Positions 25,921-33,549 of a DNA stretch of 64,000 nt are shown here, one piece after another. The DNA is from Acidimicrobiaceae bacterium. GTDB lineage: Bacteria; Actinomycetota; Acidimicrobiia; Acidimicrobiales; UBA8190. Every line of letters begins with the position of its first letter. The first letter of the stretch is position 1. The translations under genes were made by a program, and so were the position numbers. The notes under the pieces were generated by a model. It was not told where the DNA came from and did no database searches. It saw only the letters and a list, made by a program, of their open reading frames with translations. The stretch lies in the NCBI GenBank assembly GCA_003151475.1, contig PLXQ01000030.1, positions 1 to 64,000 on the forward strand, in the 5' to 3' direction.

Positions 25921-27387
25921 TCAGCCGGTCCAGATGATGGCCTGCATCTCCGAGTAGGCCTCGAGGCCGTAGTCGCCGCCGTCGCGACCGACGCCGGACA
26001 TCTTGAAACCGCCGAAGGGGGCCTCGTGGTTGCGCTGGGCCGAGTTGATACCGACATGGCCGGCCCGCAGCAGCTTGGCCACCCGGAAGGCCCGGGCGGT
26101 GTCGCCGGAGAAGACGTAGTCGTAGAGACCGAAGTCGGAGTCGTTGGCGATGGAGATGCCCTCCTCCTCGTCGTCGAAGGCGACGACGACGACGACGGGG
26201 CCGAAGATCTCCTCGCGGGCCACGACCATGTCGTTGCTGCCGGTGAGGAGGGTGGGAGCGACGTAGAAGCCGCGGTCGAGGTCGGGGCGTTCGCCGCCGG
26301 TGATCAGCTCGGCCCCTTCGGCCCGGCCGGTGGCGATGTAGCGCTCGACCCGGTCCCGGTGCGGCGCCGAGATGACCGGTCCCACGATGGTGGCGGTGTC
26401 GGTCGGGTCGCCCACCTTGAGAACCGACGCATAACGGCGCAGTCCCTCGACCACTTGGTCGAAGACGGCGCGCTGGACGACGGCGCGGGTGGGGGCGGTG
26501 CAGATCTGGCCCGAGTGAAAGGACCAGGTGGACCCGATGCATCCAATGGCAGCGGCCACATCGGCGTCGTCGAAGACGAGGCAGGCGCCCTTGCCGCCGA
26601 GCTCGAGGAGCAAACGCTTCATGGTGGCCGCCCCCGACTGGGCGATCCGGATGCCCACGTCGGTGGAGCCGGTGAAAGAGACCATGTCGACATCGGGCGA
26701 GGAGACGAGGGAGGCCGCGGCGGCGGCGTCGTTGGCCGTGACGAGGTTCACCACCCCGGGGGGAAAGCCCACCTCGTCGAGGATGCGGACGAGCTCGATG
26801 ACGGCCAGGGGGTCCTGGGGGGCGGGCTTCACCACCACGGTGTTGCCCATGGCCAGAGCGGGGGCGACCTTGCCCGCCATGTTGACCATGGGGAAGTTGT
26901 AGGAGGTGATGCAGGTGACCACGCCGACGGGGGCGCGGTTGGCCAGGCCCGAGATGAGACCCCCGGGGGCGAGGGGGGTGGACTGGGCCACCTGGGGAGG
27001 AAGGGCGCGCTGGGCGACGTGACGGAGGTCGCGCGAGTAACGGTCGAAGCGGTCGGCGGCCACGGGGACCTGCATCCGCGAACCCACGGCGGCGGTGGCG
27101 CCCGTCTCGGCGATGACCAGGGGAAGGAGATCGGCGGCCTTGGCCCGGATGGCCTCGGCCGCCTTGGCCATGAGCTTCAGGCGGAAGTCGGGATCGGTGG
27201 CGGCCCAACCGGGCAGGGCATCACGGGCGGCGGCGGCGGCCGCTTCGGCGTCGGCCACGGTGGCCTGGGGGGCGAGGCCCACGACCTCTTCGGTGGCCGG
27301 ATTGATGACCTCGTAGGCGTCGCCCGAGGCGTCCACCCACTTGCCGCCGATCAGGAGTTGCCGTTCCTGCTTCATCGCCGCGCTCAT
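25921..27387 (-). CDS. NAD(P)-dependent aldehyde dehydrogenase
   Basis: 488 residues, from the ATG at 27387 (a second ATG at 27375 is possible). Catalytic Glu in LLLELGGKGACLVFDDAD, catalytic Cys in SGQICTAPTRAVV, the Asn-containing TSYNFPMVNMAGK segment, and a VSFTGSTDVG coenzyme strand. It oxidises an aldehyde to a carboxylic acid. It is the first gene of a probable two-gene operon with the deacylase and divergent from a thiolase/DUF35 pair. An exact CTGAC-N5-GTCAG site lies 23 bases before its start. Confidence 0.93.
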   Translation of the reverse strand: MSAAMKQERQLLIGGKWVDASGDAYEVINPATEEVVGLAPQATVADAEAAAAAARDALPGWAATDPDFRLKLMAKAAEAIRAKAADLLPLVIAETGATAAVGSRMQVPVAADRFDRYSRDLRHVAQRALPPQVAQSTPLAPGGLISGLANRAPVGVVTCITSYNFPMVNMAGKVAPALAMGNTVVVKPAPQDPLAVIELVRILDEVGFPPGVVNLVTANDAAAAASLVSSPDVDMVSFTGSTDVGIRIAQSGAATMKRLLLELGGKGACLVFDDADVAAAIGCIGSTWSFHSGQICTAPTRAVVQRAVFDQVVEGLRRYASVLKVGDPTDTATIVGPVISAPHRDRVERYIATGRAEGAELITGGERPDLDRGFYVAPTLLTGSNDMVVAREEIFGPVVVVVAFDDEEEGISIANDSDFGLYDYVFSGDTARAFRVAKLLRAGHVGINSAQRNHEAPFGGFKMSGVGRDGGDYGLEAYSEMQAIIWTG

Positions 27388-27409
27388 GCATGGCGATGGT
27401 AATGGCAAT

Positions 27410-27424
27410 CTGACTGGTCGTCAG
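27410..27424. promoter_or_regulatory. CTGAC-N5-GTCAG operator (exact), ALDH/thiolase divergon
   Basis: CTGACTGGTCGTCAG lies between the divergent aldehyde dehydrogenase (start 27387) and thiolase-like gene (start 27487). It ends 23 bases from the dehydrogenase ATG, a position where a repressor would cover the transcription start. It is the same palindrome as at 14129 and 37019. Confidence 0.65.
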
Positions 27425-27486
27425 GAGCGGTTGGGCGGGCGCTGCTACCTTGGCCCGACCGAGAAAAGAGCGGAGGGGGTGGGGCC

Positions 27487-28647
27487 GTGAGCCCGGCTGT
27501 GGGATTCAGAGACGCAACGGCCATCGCCGGCATCGCCCAGACCGAATTCGCCAAGCATCTGGAGCCGTCCGAGGCCGAGTTGGCCTGCCAGGTGATCGTG
27601 GCCGCCTGTGCCGATGCCGGGGTCGATGTCTCGGAGGTGGACGCCCTGTGCTCGTACACGATGGAGGCGACCGAAGAGGTCGACATCGCCCGGAACATCG
27701 GCTGCGGGGAGATCACCTTCTTTTCCCAGATCGGCTACGGCGGCGGGGCCGGCTGCGGCGTGGTCGGCCACGCGGCCATGGCGGTGGCGACAGGTCAGGC
27801 CGAGGTGGCCGTGGCCTGGCGGGCCCGCAAACGTGGGTCCGGCCCCCGGCCGTGGACGAACACCTCGACCCAGTTACATGTGCCCGGGCAGTGGACCCGG
27901 CCGGCGGGGCTGCTGCGGCCGGTGGACGAGATCGCCATGCTGACGCGGCGTTACATGCACGACTACGGAGCGACGCGCGAGCACCTGGCCAACGTGGCCA
28001 CGGCCGTGCGGAGTCACGCCAACATGAATCCGGCCGCCCTGATGTACGCGAAGAAGATGTCCCGGGAGGACTACATGGCGGCGCGGTGGGTCTCGGAGCC
28101 GCTCTGTCTGTTCGACAACTGCCTGGAGACCGACGGGGCGCTCGCCTGTGTGGTCGTCTCGGCCGAGAGGGCCCGGGATCTGAAGCATCCGCCGGTCTAC
28201 GTCCACGCCTTCGCCCAGGGCTTGCCGCCCGAGCACCAGACGATGGTGAATTTCTACAACGACGATCCGCTGATCGGGCCGGCCTGGGCCTGTGCCCGGC
28301 GGCTCTGGGCCAACGCCGACTTCGGGCCCGAGGATGTCTCGGTGGCGCAGATCTACGACGCCTTCACGCCGCTGATCCTGCTCTCGCTCGAGGGCTACGG
28401 CTTCTGCAAGCGCGGTGAAGCGGGACCATTCACCGACGACGGCAACCTCGAGTGGGGGAAGGGTTCTCTCCCGGTGAACACCTCGGGGGGTGGCTTGTCC
28501 GAGGCCTACGTGCACGGCTTCAACTTGATCAACGAGGGCGTCAAGCAGATGCGCGGTACCTCAACGGCACAGGTGGAGAGCGCCGAGACCTGTCTCGTGA
28601 CATCGGGTGAAGGGGTGCCTACCAGCGCGCTGCTGCTGCGTCGGTAG
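27487..28647 (+). CDS. Ltp-type thiolase-like protein
   Basis: 386 residues from GTG at 27487, with GGAGGGGGT upstream. Thiolase fold: ATAIAGIAQTEFAK at the N-terminus, a nucleophile-loop region reading GYGGGAGCGVVGHAA, the domain-linking YDAFTPLILLSLEGYGFC, and the late NTSGGGLSEAYVHG loop. The loop Cys is not in the standard thiolase frame, so a retro-aldolase role with the DUF35 partner at 28756 is more likely than classical thiolysis. It closely resembles the protein at 44503-45735. Confidence 0.87.
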   Translation: MSPAVGFRDATAIAGIAQTEFAKHLEPSEAELACQVIVAACADAGVDVSEVDALCSYTMEATEEVDIARNIGCGEITFFSQIGYGGGAGCGVVGHAAMAVATGQAEVAVAWRARKRGSGPRPWTNTSTQLHVPGQWTRPAGLLRPVDEIAMLTRRYMHDYGATREHLANVATAVRSHANMNPAALMYAKKMSREDYMAARWVSEPLCLFDNCLETDGALACVVVSAERARDLKHPPVYVHAFAQGLPPEHQTMVNFYNDDPLIGPAWACARRLWANADFGPEDVSVAQIYDAFTPLILLSLEGYGFCKRGEAGPFTDDGNLEWGKGSLPVNTSGGGLSEAYVHGFNLINEGVKQMRGTSTAQVESAETCLVTSGEGVPTSALLLRR

Positions 28648-28670
28648 TCGCTGAAACGCCGGGCCCCGGC

Positions 28671-28728
28671 GAGAGTCGGACGGGCCGGCGAGATTCGGAC
28701 GGGCCCGGCGAGATTCGGACGGGCCGGG
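28671..28728. repeat. Three tandem ~19-base units between thiolase and DUF35 genes
   Basis: GAGAGTCGGACGGGCCGGC, GAGATTCGGACGGGCCCGGC and GAGATTCGGACGGGCCGGG at 28671-28689, 28690-28709 and 28710-28728. They occupy the spacer just upstream of the DUF35 ribosome-binding site. Confidence 0.9.
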
Positions 28729-28755
28729 AGTGAGTCGAATGAGGAGGAGAGGGTG

Positions 28756-29256
28756 ATGGCCAACGCTGCGGCGTTCTCGGGTGCGTATGTCTCCAATCTG
28801 GGTCCCTCGGTGGAGGGATTTCTGCTGCCGGCGGGGGACGCGGACGGGGCCTTCTTCTGGGAGGGGACGGCCCAGGGGGAACTGCGGATCCAGAAGTGCC
28901 TCTCCTGTGGCCATCTGCGGCACCCTCCGCGGCCGATGTGCCCGCGCTGCCGTTCGGTCCAGCGGGGCTTCGATGTGCTGTCGGGCAGAGCGACGGTCTG
29001 GTCCTACGTGGTGCCCCACCCGCCGTTGCTCGCTCCCTATTCGGATCTGGCGCCCTACAACGTGATCGTGGTCAGCCTGGACGAGGACCCGAACCTCCGG
29101 TTCGTGGGGAACCTGGTGAGCGGGGTCGAGGGTGCGCTCAACGAGATCGATCCCGAGAGCATCCGGATCGGCGAGCCGGTAAAGGCCGTCTTCAAGAAGT
29201 TCAGCCGGGCCGACGGGAGCGAGCAGACCCTTCCCTTCTGGGTCCGCGCCTCGTAA
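28756..29256 (+). CDS. DUF35 OB-fold protein with complete zinc ribbon
   Basis: 166 residues from the ATG at 28756 (GAGGAGGAGAGGG upstream; a GTG directly before it is in frame). The zinc ribbon has all four cysteines: CLSCGHLRHPPRPMCPRCRS. The OB-fold carries a WSYVVPHPPLLAPY strand and an NVIVVSLDEDPNLRFVGNL segment. It is the expected partner of the thiolase-like protein at 27487-28647, forming a ChsH2/Ltp2-like acyl-CoA aldolase. Confidence 0.88.
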   Translation: MANAAAFSGAYVSNLGPSVEGFLLPAGDADGAFFWEGTAQGELRIQKCLSCGHLRHPPRPMCPRCRSVQRGFDVLSGRATVWSYVVPHPPLLAPYSDLAPYNVIVVSLDEDPNLRFVGNLVSGVEGALNEIDPESIRIGEPVKAVFKKFSRADGSEQTLPFWVRAS

Positions 29257-29508
29257 GCCCAACAGAGCCGGCCCTCAGATGGATCCGGTCGAACCGCCCG
29301 GACTCCCTGGAACCCGGACGGTGCCCGCGCCACCCCACTTCTATTATCGGCGGCAAATCGGGGGACCTTTAGCTCTTTTCTGACAAATCTCAGGATTTCT
29401 TTCGGGCGGATCTCCGGTGCTCTGTCGGGGGATCTCCGGATTTCTTTACAGGCACGGACTGAGTCCCTCCTCAGAGTGACTGATACACCTTGATGTCAGG
29501 CTGTTCCT
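29257..29508. other. Intergenic stretch before the HNH pseudogene
   Basis: About 250 bases, less GC-rich than the neighbouring genes, with two GGATTTCTTT words and two GATCTCCGG words but no open frame that reads like protein. It may contain the ancestral promoter of the decayed DUF222/HNH gene. Confidence 0.4.
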
Positions 29509-29849
29509 TTGAGCTTGTTGGAGACCCTCCAGCGCGCCTCGCAGGACGTGTTGGGGACCTTGACAGTCGAGCCCGAAGCGGGTGAGTGCGTCCGATGCCC
29601 AAGGTCTTCGACGCCTTCGTCGAACTCGAACGGATTGCCGCGGCGGGGAAGACCCCTCTTCGCCGGCCGGGCCGCTCACTCCGATGTCTGGCGAGAGCGG
29701 GGCCACAAGAGCGCCGCCTCGTAGATGGCCGAGACCTCGGGCACAGCGCTGAATGACGTCACGGGCATGCTCGAGACCTCCGAACGTCTCCGGTCGTTGC
29801 CCGAGACGACCGAAGCGCTTCGCCGGGGGGAGCTGTCCGGTCCCCAGGT
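29509..29849 (+). pseudogene. DUF222/HNH endonuclease (13E12 family), 5' half, decayed
   Basis: The protein can be followed in pieces: VFDAFVELERIAAAGKT in one frame, then LFAGRAAHSDVWRERGHKSA in another. An extra C in the CCCC run near 29651-29655 explains the shift. A TAG at 29722-29724 interrupts the frame where a Trp (TGG) is expected, and reading then continues through METAL-like helices (SGTALNDVTGMLETSERLRS) to ELSGPQV. At 29838-29849 the gene is cut by an insertion. The 3' half resumes at 30531. 13E12-family genes are multicopy, repeat-like genes in actinobacteria. Confidence 0.85.
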
Positions 29850-29886
29850 GAGCGTCTGGGAATGTCCCCCGGAGCGACCCGGCGCT

Positions 29887-29911
29887 GAGCGTCCCTCGGC
29901 GAGGGACGCTC
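29887..29911. terminator. Perfect hairpin (11-bp stem) followed by a second hairpin
   Basis: GAGCGTCCCTC and GAGGGACGCTC pair perfectly around a GGC loop at 29887-29911. A second hairpin, CTCGCA/TGCGAG with a TT loop, lies at 29916-29929. They sit 60-110 bases past the stop of the leftward inserted gene, so they may terminate it, although there is no T-run. A role as a structured recombination end is the alternative. Confidence 0.5.
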
Positions 29912-29992
29912 TCATCTCGCATTTGCGAGTGAAGCCGTCCGGCGAATGTCTGGGTCCGCCCAGTCGTCAGCTATCGGCTTTCGGCTCCGGCC

Positions 29993-30460
29993 TTAGCCCA
30001 TCATCGGGCCGTGGGTCATCCAGTCGCCCCAGTTGTCGTGGCCGCTCCAGCTGCCGATGTGAGCAGACATCCAAGCCACCATCGAGCCGCACCAGACCCG
30101 CGAAGTGGTCTTGGACCCCGATGGCGGGGTTTCGGCCATCCACCGCTCACAAGTGGAGAGCATGTGGTTCGGATCACCCCACATCATCTGAGGGCCCATG
30201 CCGTAGCGATCCATGTACCGGGACATCCAGTCGGACATTTCGCTGCACCACTGCACGGTCCCTGGCTGGCCAGGGTTCGTGCTGAGCCACTGCTTGCAGG
30301 CCGTCTGCACCGATGCAAGCTGCGCAACTTGAGCAACCGGGGTGGAACTTTGAGTGAGGAGGAGTCCAAGTGTGGTACCCGACGCAGCAAGTACCAAGAC
30401 GACGGCCACCAAGATCACACGGCGAATCCGACTCTGGTCTGTGCGCACCGTTTCTCCCAT
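29993..30460 (-). CDS. Membrane-anchored Met/Trp-rich protein with duplicated Cys motif (insertion cargo)
   Basis: 155 residues from the ATG at 30460. One N-terminal membrane segment (RRVILVAVVLVLAASGTTLG) is followed by an extracytoplasmic domain very rich in Met, Trp and His. The domain is an internal duplication: ACKQW...VQWCSEMSDWMSRYM in the first half and TCERW...VWCGSMVAWMSAHI in the second, giving two Cys pairs likely to form disulfides. The tail is GDWMTHGPMMG. Exported Met-rich sequences often bind copper, so metal binding is a reasonable guess. I do not recognise the family. Confidence 0.7.
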   Translation of the reverse strand: MGETVRTDQSRIRRVILVAVVLVLAASGTTLGLLLTQSSTPVAQVAQLASVQTACKQWLSTNPGQPGTVQWCSEMSDWMSRYMDRYGMGPQMMWGDPNHMLSTCERWMAETPPSGSKTTSRVWCGSMVAWMSAHIGSWSGHDNWGDWMTHGPMMG

Positions 30461-30530
30461 GGGCCCAGTATTGGGAGTGACCCAGGCATGCGTCCAGGGG
30501 CGAAGGTCCCACAACCTCCAGGTGCGTGGT

Positions 30531-31371
30531 CGGTCCCCAGGTCAGAGAGATCGCCTCCGCTGCCGTGGTGAACCCGTCTACGGAAGGCCATCTCCTGCGT
30601 GCTGCGCAGACCAGCGGACTGAAAGGGCTCAAAGACGAAGCCCGGCGGGTGAAGGCCCGGGCCGTCTCCGAGACCGAGGCCAGGGCCCGCTACGAGCAGA
30701 TCAGGAAGCAGCGCTCACTGGTCATGTGGATCGACGACAACGGGGTGGGCCGACTCGAAGCCCGGCTCACCCCCGATGCTCTGGGACAGGTGAAGTCGGC
30801 TCTGCAGCGCGAGACGAATGCCGTCTTCAACGAGGCCCGCCGGACCGGACACCGCGAGTGCACCGAGGCCTACGCCGCCGATGCCCTCGTCGCCCTCGTC
30901 ACCGGCACGAGCGCCATCGGCATGAGCGCGACGAGGACCCGCTCAAACGCGAAGACTCCGCCTCCCACCACGATGATGCACCTGCGGGTCGACGCCGCCG
31001 CGCTGCGGCGAGGCCGTCTCGAAGACGGAGAGGTGTGCGAGATCCCCGGCGTGGGACCGGTTCCGCTGGCCACGGCTACGGCGGCCATCGGCAACGCCGT
31101 GTTGAAGGTGATCGTGAGCGAAGGTGTGGACGTGCTCAGCGTGGCCAACATGAAACGGGCCATCCCCGCCCATCTGCGCCGTGCTCTCGAGAATCGCGAC
31201 GAGAAATGCGTGGTGCCGGGCTGTGACGTGGCCCAGGGCCTCGAGAACGACCACTACCAGATCGACTTCATGAGTGACGGCCCCACCGAGCTGTGGAATC
31301 TGTGCCGTCTCTGCCGCTGGCACCATTACATGAAGACGCTGTCGGAGAAGAAGCTGGTCCTGACGTCCTGA
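30531..31371 (+). pseudogene. DUF222/HNH endonuclease (13E12 family), 3' half
   Basis: About 280 codons remain open from the insertion junction to the stop at 31369-31371. DUF222 helices (REIASAAVVNPSTEGHLL) run to a C-terminal HNH domain, RDEKCVVPGCD then ENDHYQIDF, ELWNLCRLCRWHHYMK, with the H-N-H residues and both CxxC-like pairs intact. A GTG at 30526 could start a truncated product, but without the N-terminal half it is probably non-functional. It belongs with the piece at 29509-29849. Confidence 0.85.
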
Positions 31372-31487
31372 GCGTCCCTGACCTGGCGGATCAGTGTGCT
31401 GTGACCGGCGCGTCATTGCCATGTGCTCCGGATTCGGGCACGGCCTCATCCGGGGATCGTGCCCAATCGAGAGCATCTGGAGGGATC

Positions 31488-31655
31488 GTGCCAACGAGCG
31501 GCGACACGAAGAGCGCGGCCGGGATCTACATCTGCGAGAACTGTGACGAGCGGCTCACGATGCCGATCGAACACGGGTTTCCACCCTGTCCGGGCTGTAG
31601 TGGGAGCGGCCCGTACACAGTGGTGGTGTCGACCAGAAGCGACTCGGCCGGATGA
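31488..31655 (+). CDS. Small zinc-ribbon protein
   Basis: 55 residues from a GTG at 31488 preceded by GGAGGG. Two CxxC pairs form a zinc ribbon: GIYICENCDERL and FPPCPGCSG, with an aromatic/Pro stretch between. It resembles small DUF1451-like zinc-ribbon proteins of unknown function. The frame is open upstream, but that part shows no protein-like sequence. It is convergent with the SIMPL gene, 19 bases away. Confidence 0.7.
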   Translation: MPTSGDTKSAAGIYICENCDERLTMPIEHGFPPCPGCSGSGPYTVVVSTRSDSAG

Positions 31656-31674
31656 ATATCGCCGGCCCGGAAAC

Positions 31675-32466
31675 TCACTTCCCCAGAGGTGCAGCGGTCA
31701 GCGCGTAGACCATCGTCACCTGGGCGGTCTCCTGCTGGGAACCGGGCGCGAGGGGGACGCTGGCGCCGCTGGCCAACGGGGTCCCCGCCGCCTGATCCGA
31801 TGCCCGGAAGGACTGGTTGAAGTTGTTGATCTGCGATTGATCTGTCAGCGAGCAGACCGGTCCGAGGCGCTCCCCCGCCGCCAGGGCCATCGACTTGGCA
31901 TGACTGACCGCTTGGCGGACGGCGTCGTTACGAGCGTGATCCTCGAGGGAACGAGTGTCCTCGACCGAGAAGTCGAGCCCGTCGATCCTGATGGCATTTC
32001 CCGCGGCGCCGGCCAGGGCGTCGATGACCGAGCCGGCGGTGGAGAAGTTCCGGAGTTTGGCCACGAGGGTGTTCGACACCTGGTAACCGGTGATGGCGCC
32101 CTTCAGGTTGTATTGGGGGTCGATGGTGAGGCCCGCGGTCTGGACGTCCTTGGCCGCCGATCCGCTCAGGCCCAGCGCGTCGATCACCGAGGTGGCCTTG
32201 GCGTTGTCATCGTCCAGCGCCGCCTTGGCCGTGGGGTCGGTGACGGTGATACCGACCGAGACGGTCAGGAGATTCGGCTTGCCCATGGCTAAGCCCGTCC
32301 CCTGGACCGTCAGCTTCGACGCCGAACCGCCGCAGGTCGCCTTGGCCGCGGCCGCCGCCGGCGGCGAGGACAAGCCCACGGCCACGAGCACCCCCGCCGT
32401 TATCAGCGCCACAACGATCGCAGCCGCCTTCGCCGGTTTTCCGATACCGCTTTTGGTTTCTCCCAT
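31675..32466 (-). CDS. SIMPL (DUF541) domain secreted or periplasmic protein
   Basis: 263 residues from the ATG at 32466. An N-terminal membrane/signal segment (AAAIVVALITAGVLVAVGLS) is followed by the DUF541 domain: KLTVQGTGLAMGKPNLLTVS, a VQTAGLTIDPQYN stretch, VSNTLVAKLRNF, then VEDTRSLEDHARNDAVRQAV near the end of the fold. SIMPL proteins are exported; a role in oxidative-stress tolerance has been reported for some, but the mechanism is unclear. Single gene, with a long frame upstream that is antisense nonsense. Confidence 0.88.
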   Translation of the reverse strand: MGETKSGIGKPAKAAAIVVALITAGVLVAVGLSSPPAAAAAKATCGGSASKLTVQGTGLAMGKPNLLTVSVGITVTDPTAKAALDDDNAKATSVIDALGLSGSAAKDVQTAGLTIDPQYNLKGAITGYQVSNTLVAKLRNFSTAGSVIDALAGAAGNAIRIDGLDFSVEDTRSLEDHARNDAVRQAVSHAKSMALAAGERLGPVCSLTDQSQINNFNQSFRASDQAAGTPLASGASVPLAPGSQQETAQVTMVYALTAAPLGK

Positions 32467-32554
32467 GCTGGAACAGACGTCGGACCGGCGGCGGAAGTTC
32501 CCCACTCTTTCTGAGAACCGTCGAAGTTCCCGTCCGAGAGACGCGGAAGTTCCC

Positions 32555-33511
32555 CTACTTTCCGAGGAGAGGCCCCACCTGCTCGCCGAAGGCGGCCATC
32601 TGATCGCACATCTCGTCCACCGAGCGACTGGGGAAGCGGAGCTGGAGGTGCGAGCAGCCGAGCTCGACGAACTCGGCCAGGTCCTCGGCGATCTTGTCCG
32701 GACTCCCGCTGACCGTCCCCTTCGGCAGGTCCCAGCTGGGCTCACCGACGTGGAAGGTCCCGGCCAGCGCGCCGATGGCGATGGGTGCTCCGCCGCGGAG
32801 CTCCTGACGGAGCTCCCGGAGTTCGGCCACCTGGGTCTTCAGCTCGGCGCGCTTGGCCGTCTGCGGGAGCCAGCCATCGCCCCGGGCGGCCGCCCGGCGC
32901 AGAGCCGGACGCGACGAACCGCCCACCCAGATCGGGGGCCGGGGACTCTGGACAGGCCGGGGGGAGATGCCCAGATCGGCAGCCGGCCAACGGGGTCCGG
33001 GAAGTTCGGGGAACTCGTCGACCAGCGCGGCGGCGATGCCGTCGATCGATTCGTCGAGAGCTTTGCCGCGGTCGAGGAACTCCGGACCGAGGATCTCGAA
33101 TTCCTCGAGGACGTGGCCGGCACCGACGCCGACGATCAGCCGGCCGTCGGACAGCAGGTCGAGGGTGGCGAACTCCTTGGCGGCGCGCAGCGGATGGCGC
33201 AGCGTCGCGATGTAGACGTGGGACATCAGGTGAACCCGGCTGGTGATCCCGGCCAGCCAACCCAAGGTGGCCACGGTGTCGTACCAGGTGGTGCTCATGG
33301 CCTGGGCCAACCGGCGAGGGATGAAGGTGTGGTCGCAGACGGCGATATAGAAGTAGCCGCTGTCATCGGCCTGCTTGGCGATCCGGGCCAGCTCGGCCGG
33401 ACCCGACGACGGTTCCCAGTCCTCGCAGTAGATGGTGGACTGGGACTGGATCGGCAGCTGGATGCCGTAGACGACCTTGCCGTCGGGGATGATCGAGACC
33501 GTTTCCACCAA
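32555..33511 (-). CDS. LLM-class F420-dependent oxidoreductase
   Basis: 318 residues. Luciferase-like TIM barrel: YGIQLPIQSQST at strand 1, a FYIAVCDHTFIPRR segment, VHLMSHVYIATLRHPL, DLLSDGRLIVGVGAGH, and PPIWVGGSSRPALRRAA near the C-terminal third. In actinobacteria this class generally uses coenzyme F420. A related gene (Rv3520c) is part of the mycobacterial sterol locus, which fits the acyl-CoA dehydrogenases directly upstream here. It follows the dehydrogenase stop by 38 bases on the same strand. Confidence 0.9.
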   Translation of the reverse strand: MVETVSIIPDGKVVYGIQLPIQSQSTIYCEDWEPSSGPAELARIAKQADDSGYFYIAVCDHTFIPRRLAQAMSTTWYDTVATLGWLAGITSRVHLMSHVYIATLRHPLRAAKEFATLDLLSDGRLIVGVGAGHVLEEFEILGPEFLDRGKALDESIDGIAAALVDEFPELPGPRWPAADLGISPRPVQSPRPPIWVGGSSRPALRRAAARGDGWLPQTAKRAELKTQVAELRELRQELRGGAPIAIGALAGTFHVGEPSWDLPKGTVSGSPDKIAEDLAEFVELGCSHLQLRFPSRSVDEMCDQMAAFGEQVGPLLGK

Positions 33512-33549
33512 TCCTCCTAAGAGCTCGACATCGGGGAGCTCGACTCTGT

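Larger units (their letters stand above)
29838..30542. mobile_element. 693-bp insertion flanked by a 12-base direct repeat inside the HNH gene
   Basis: CGGTCCCCAGGT occurs at 29838-29849 and again at 30531-30542. Removing one copy plus the intervening bases rejoins the HNH reading frame as LSGPQV-REIASAA, the normal sequence of this family. The inserted DNA carries a single leftward gene (29993-30460) and two perfect hairpins near its left end. I see no transposase or recombinase gene and no terminal inverted repeats, so it must have been mobilised in trans. Confidence 0.8.

Noticed and set aside
25874..27208. Extension of the deacylase frame to 1022 codons
   Set aside because: The upstream part is Arg/Pro/Gly-rich and overlaps a clear aldehyde dehydrogenase; the GTG at 25873 has a good ribosome-binding site and matches family starts.
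29725..30285. 186-codon rightward frame spanning the insertion boundary
   Set aside because: Only its first part is the HNH family sequence; after 29850 it runs into inserted DNA and turns to Ser/Arg-rich nonsense.
31402..31415. TGAC-N6-GTCA upstream of the small zinc-ribbon gene as another operator
   Set aside because: It is over 70 bases from the start, lacks the outer C/G and AT flanks, and the gene has no link to lipid catabolism.
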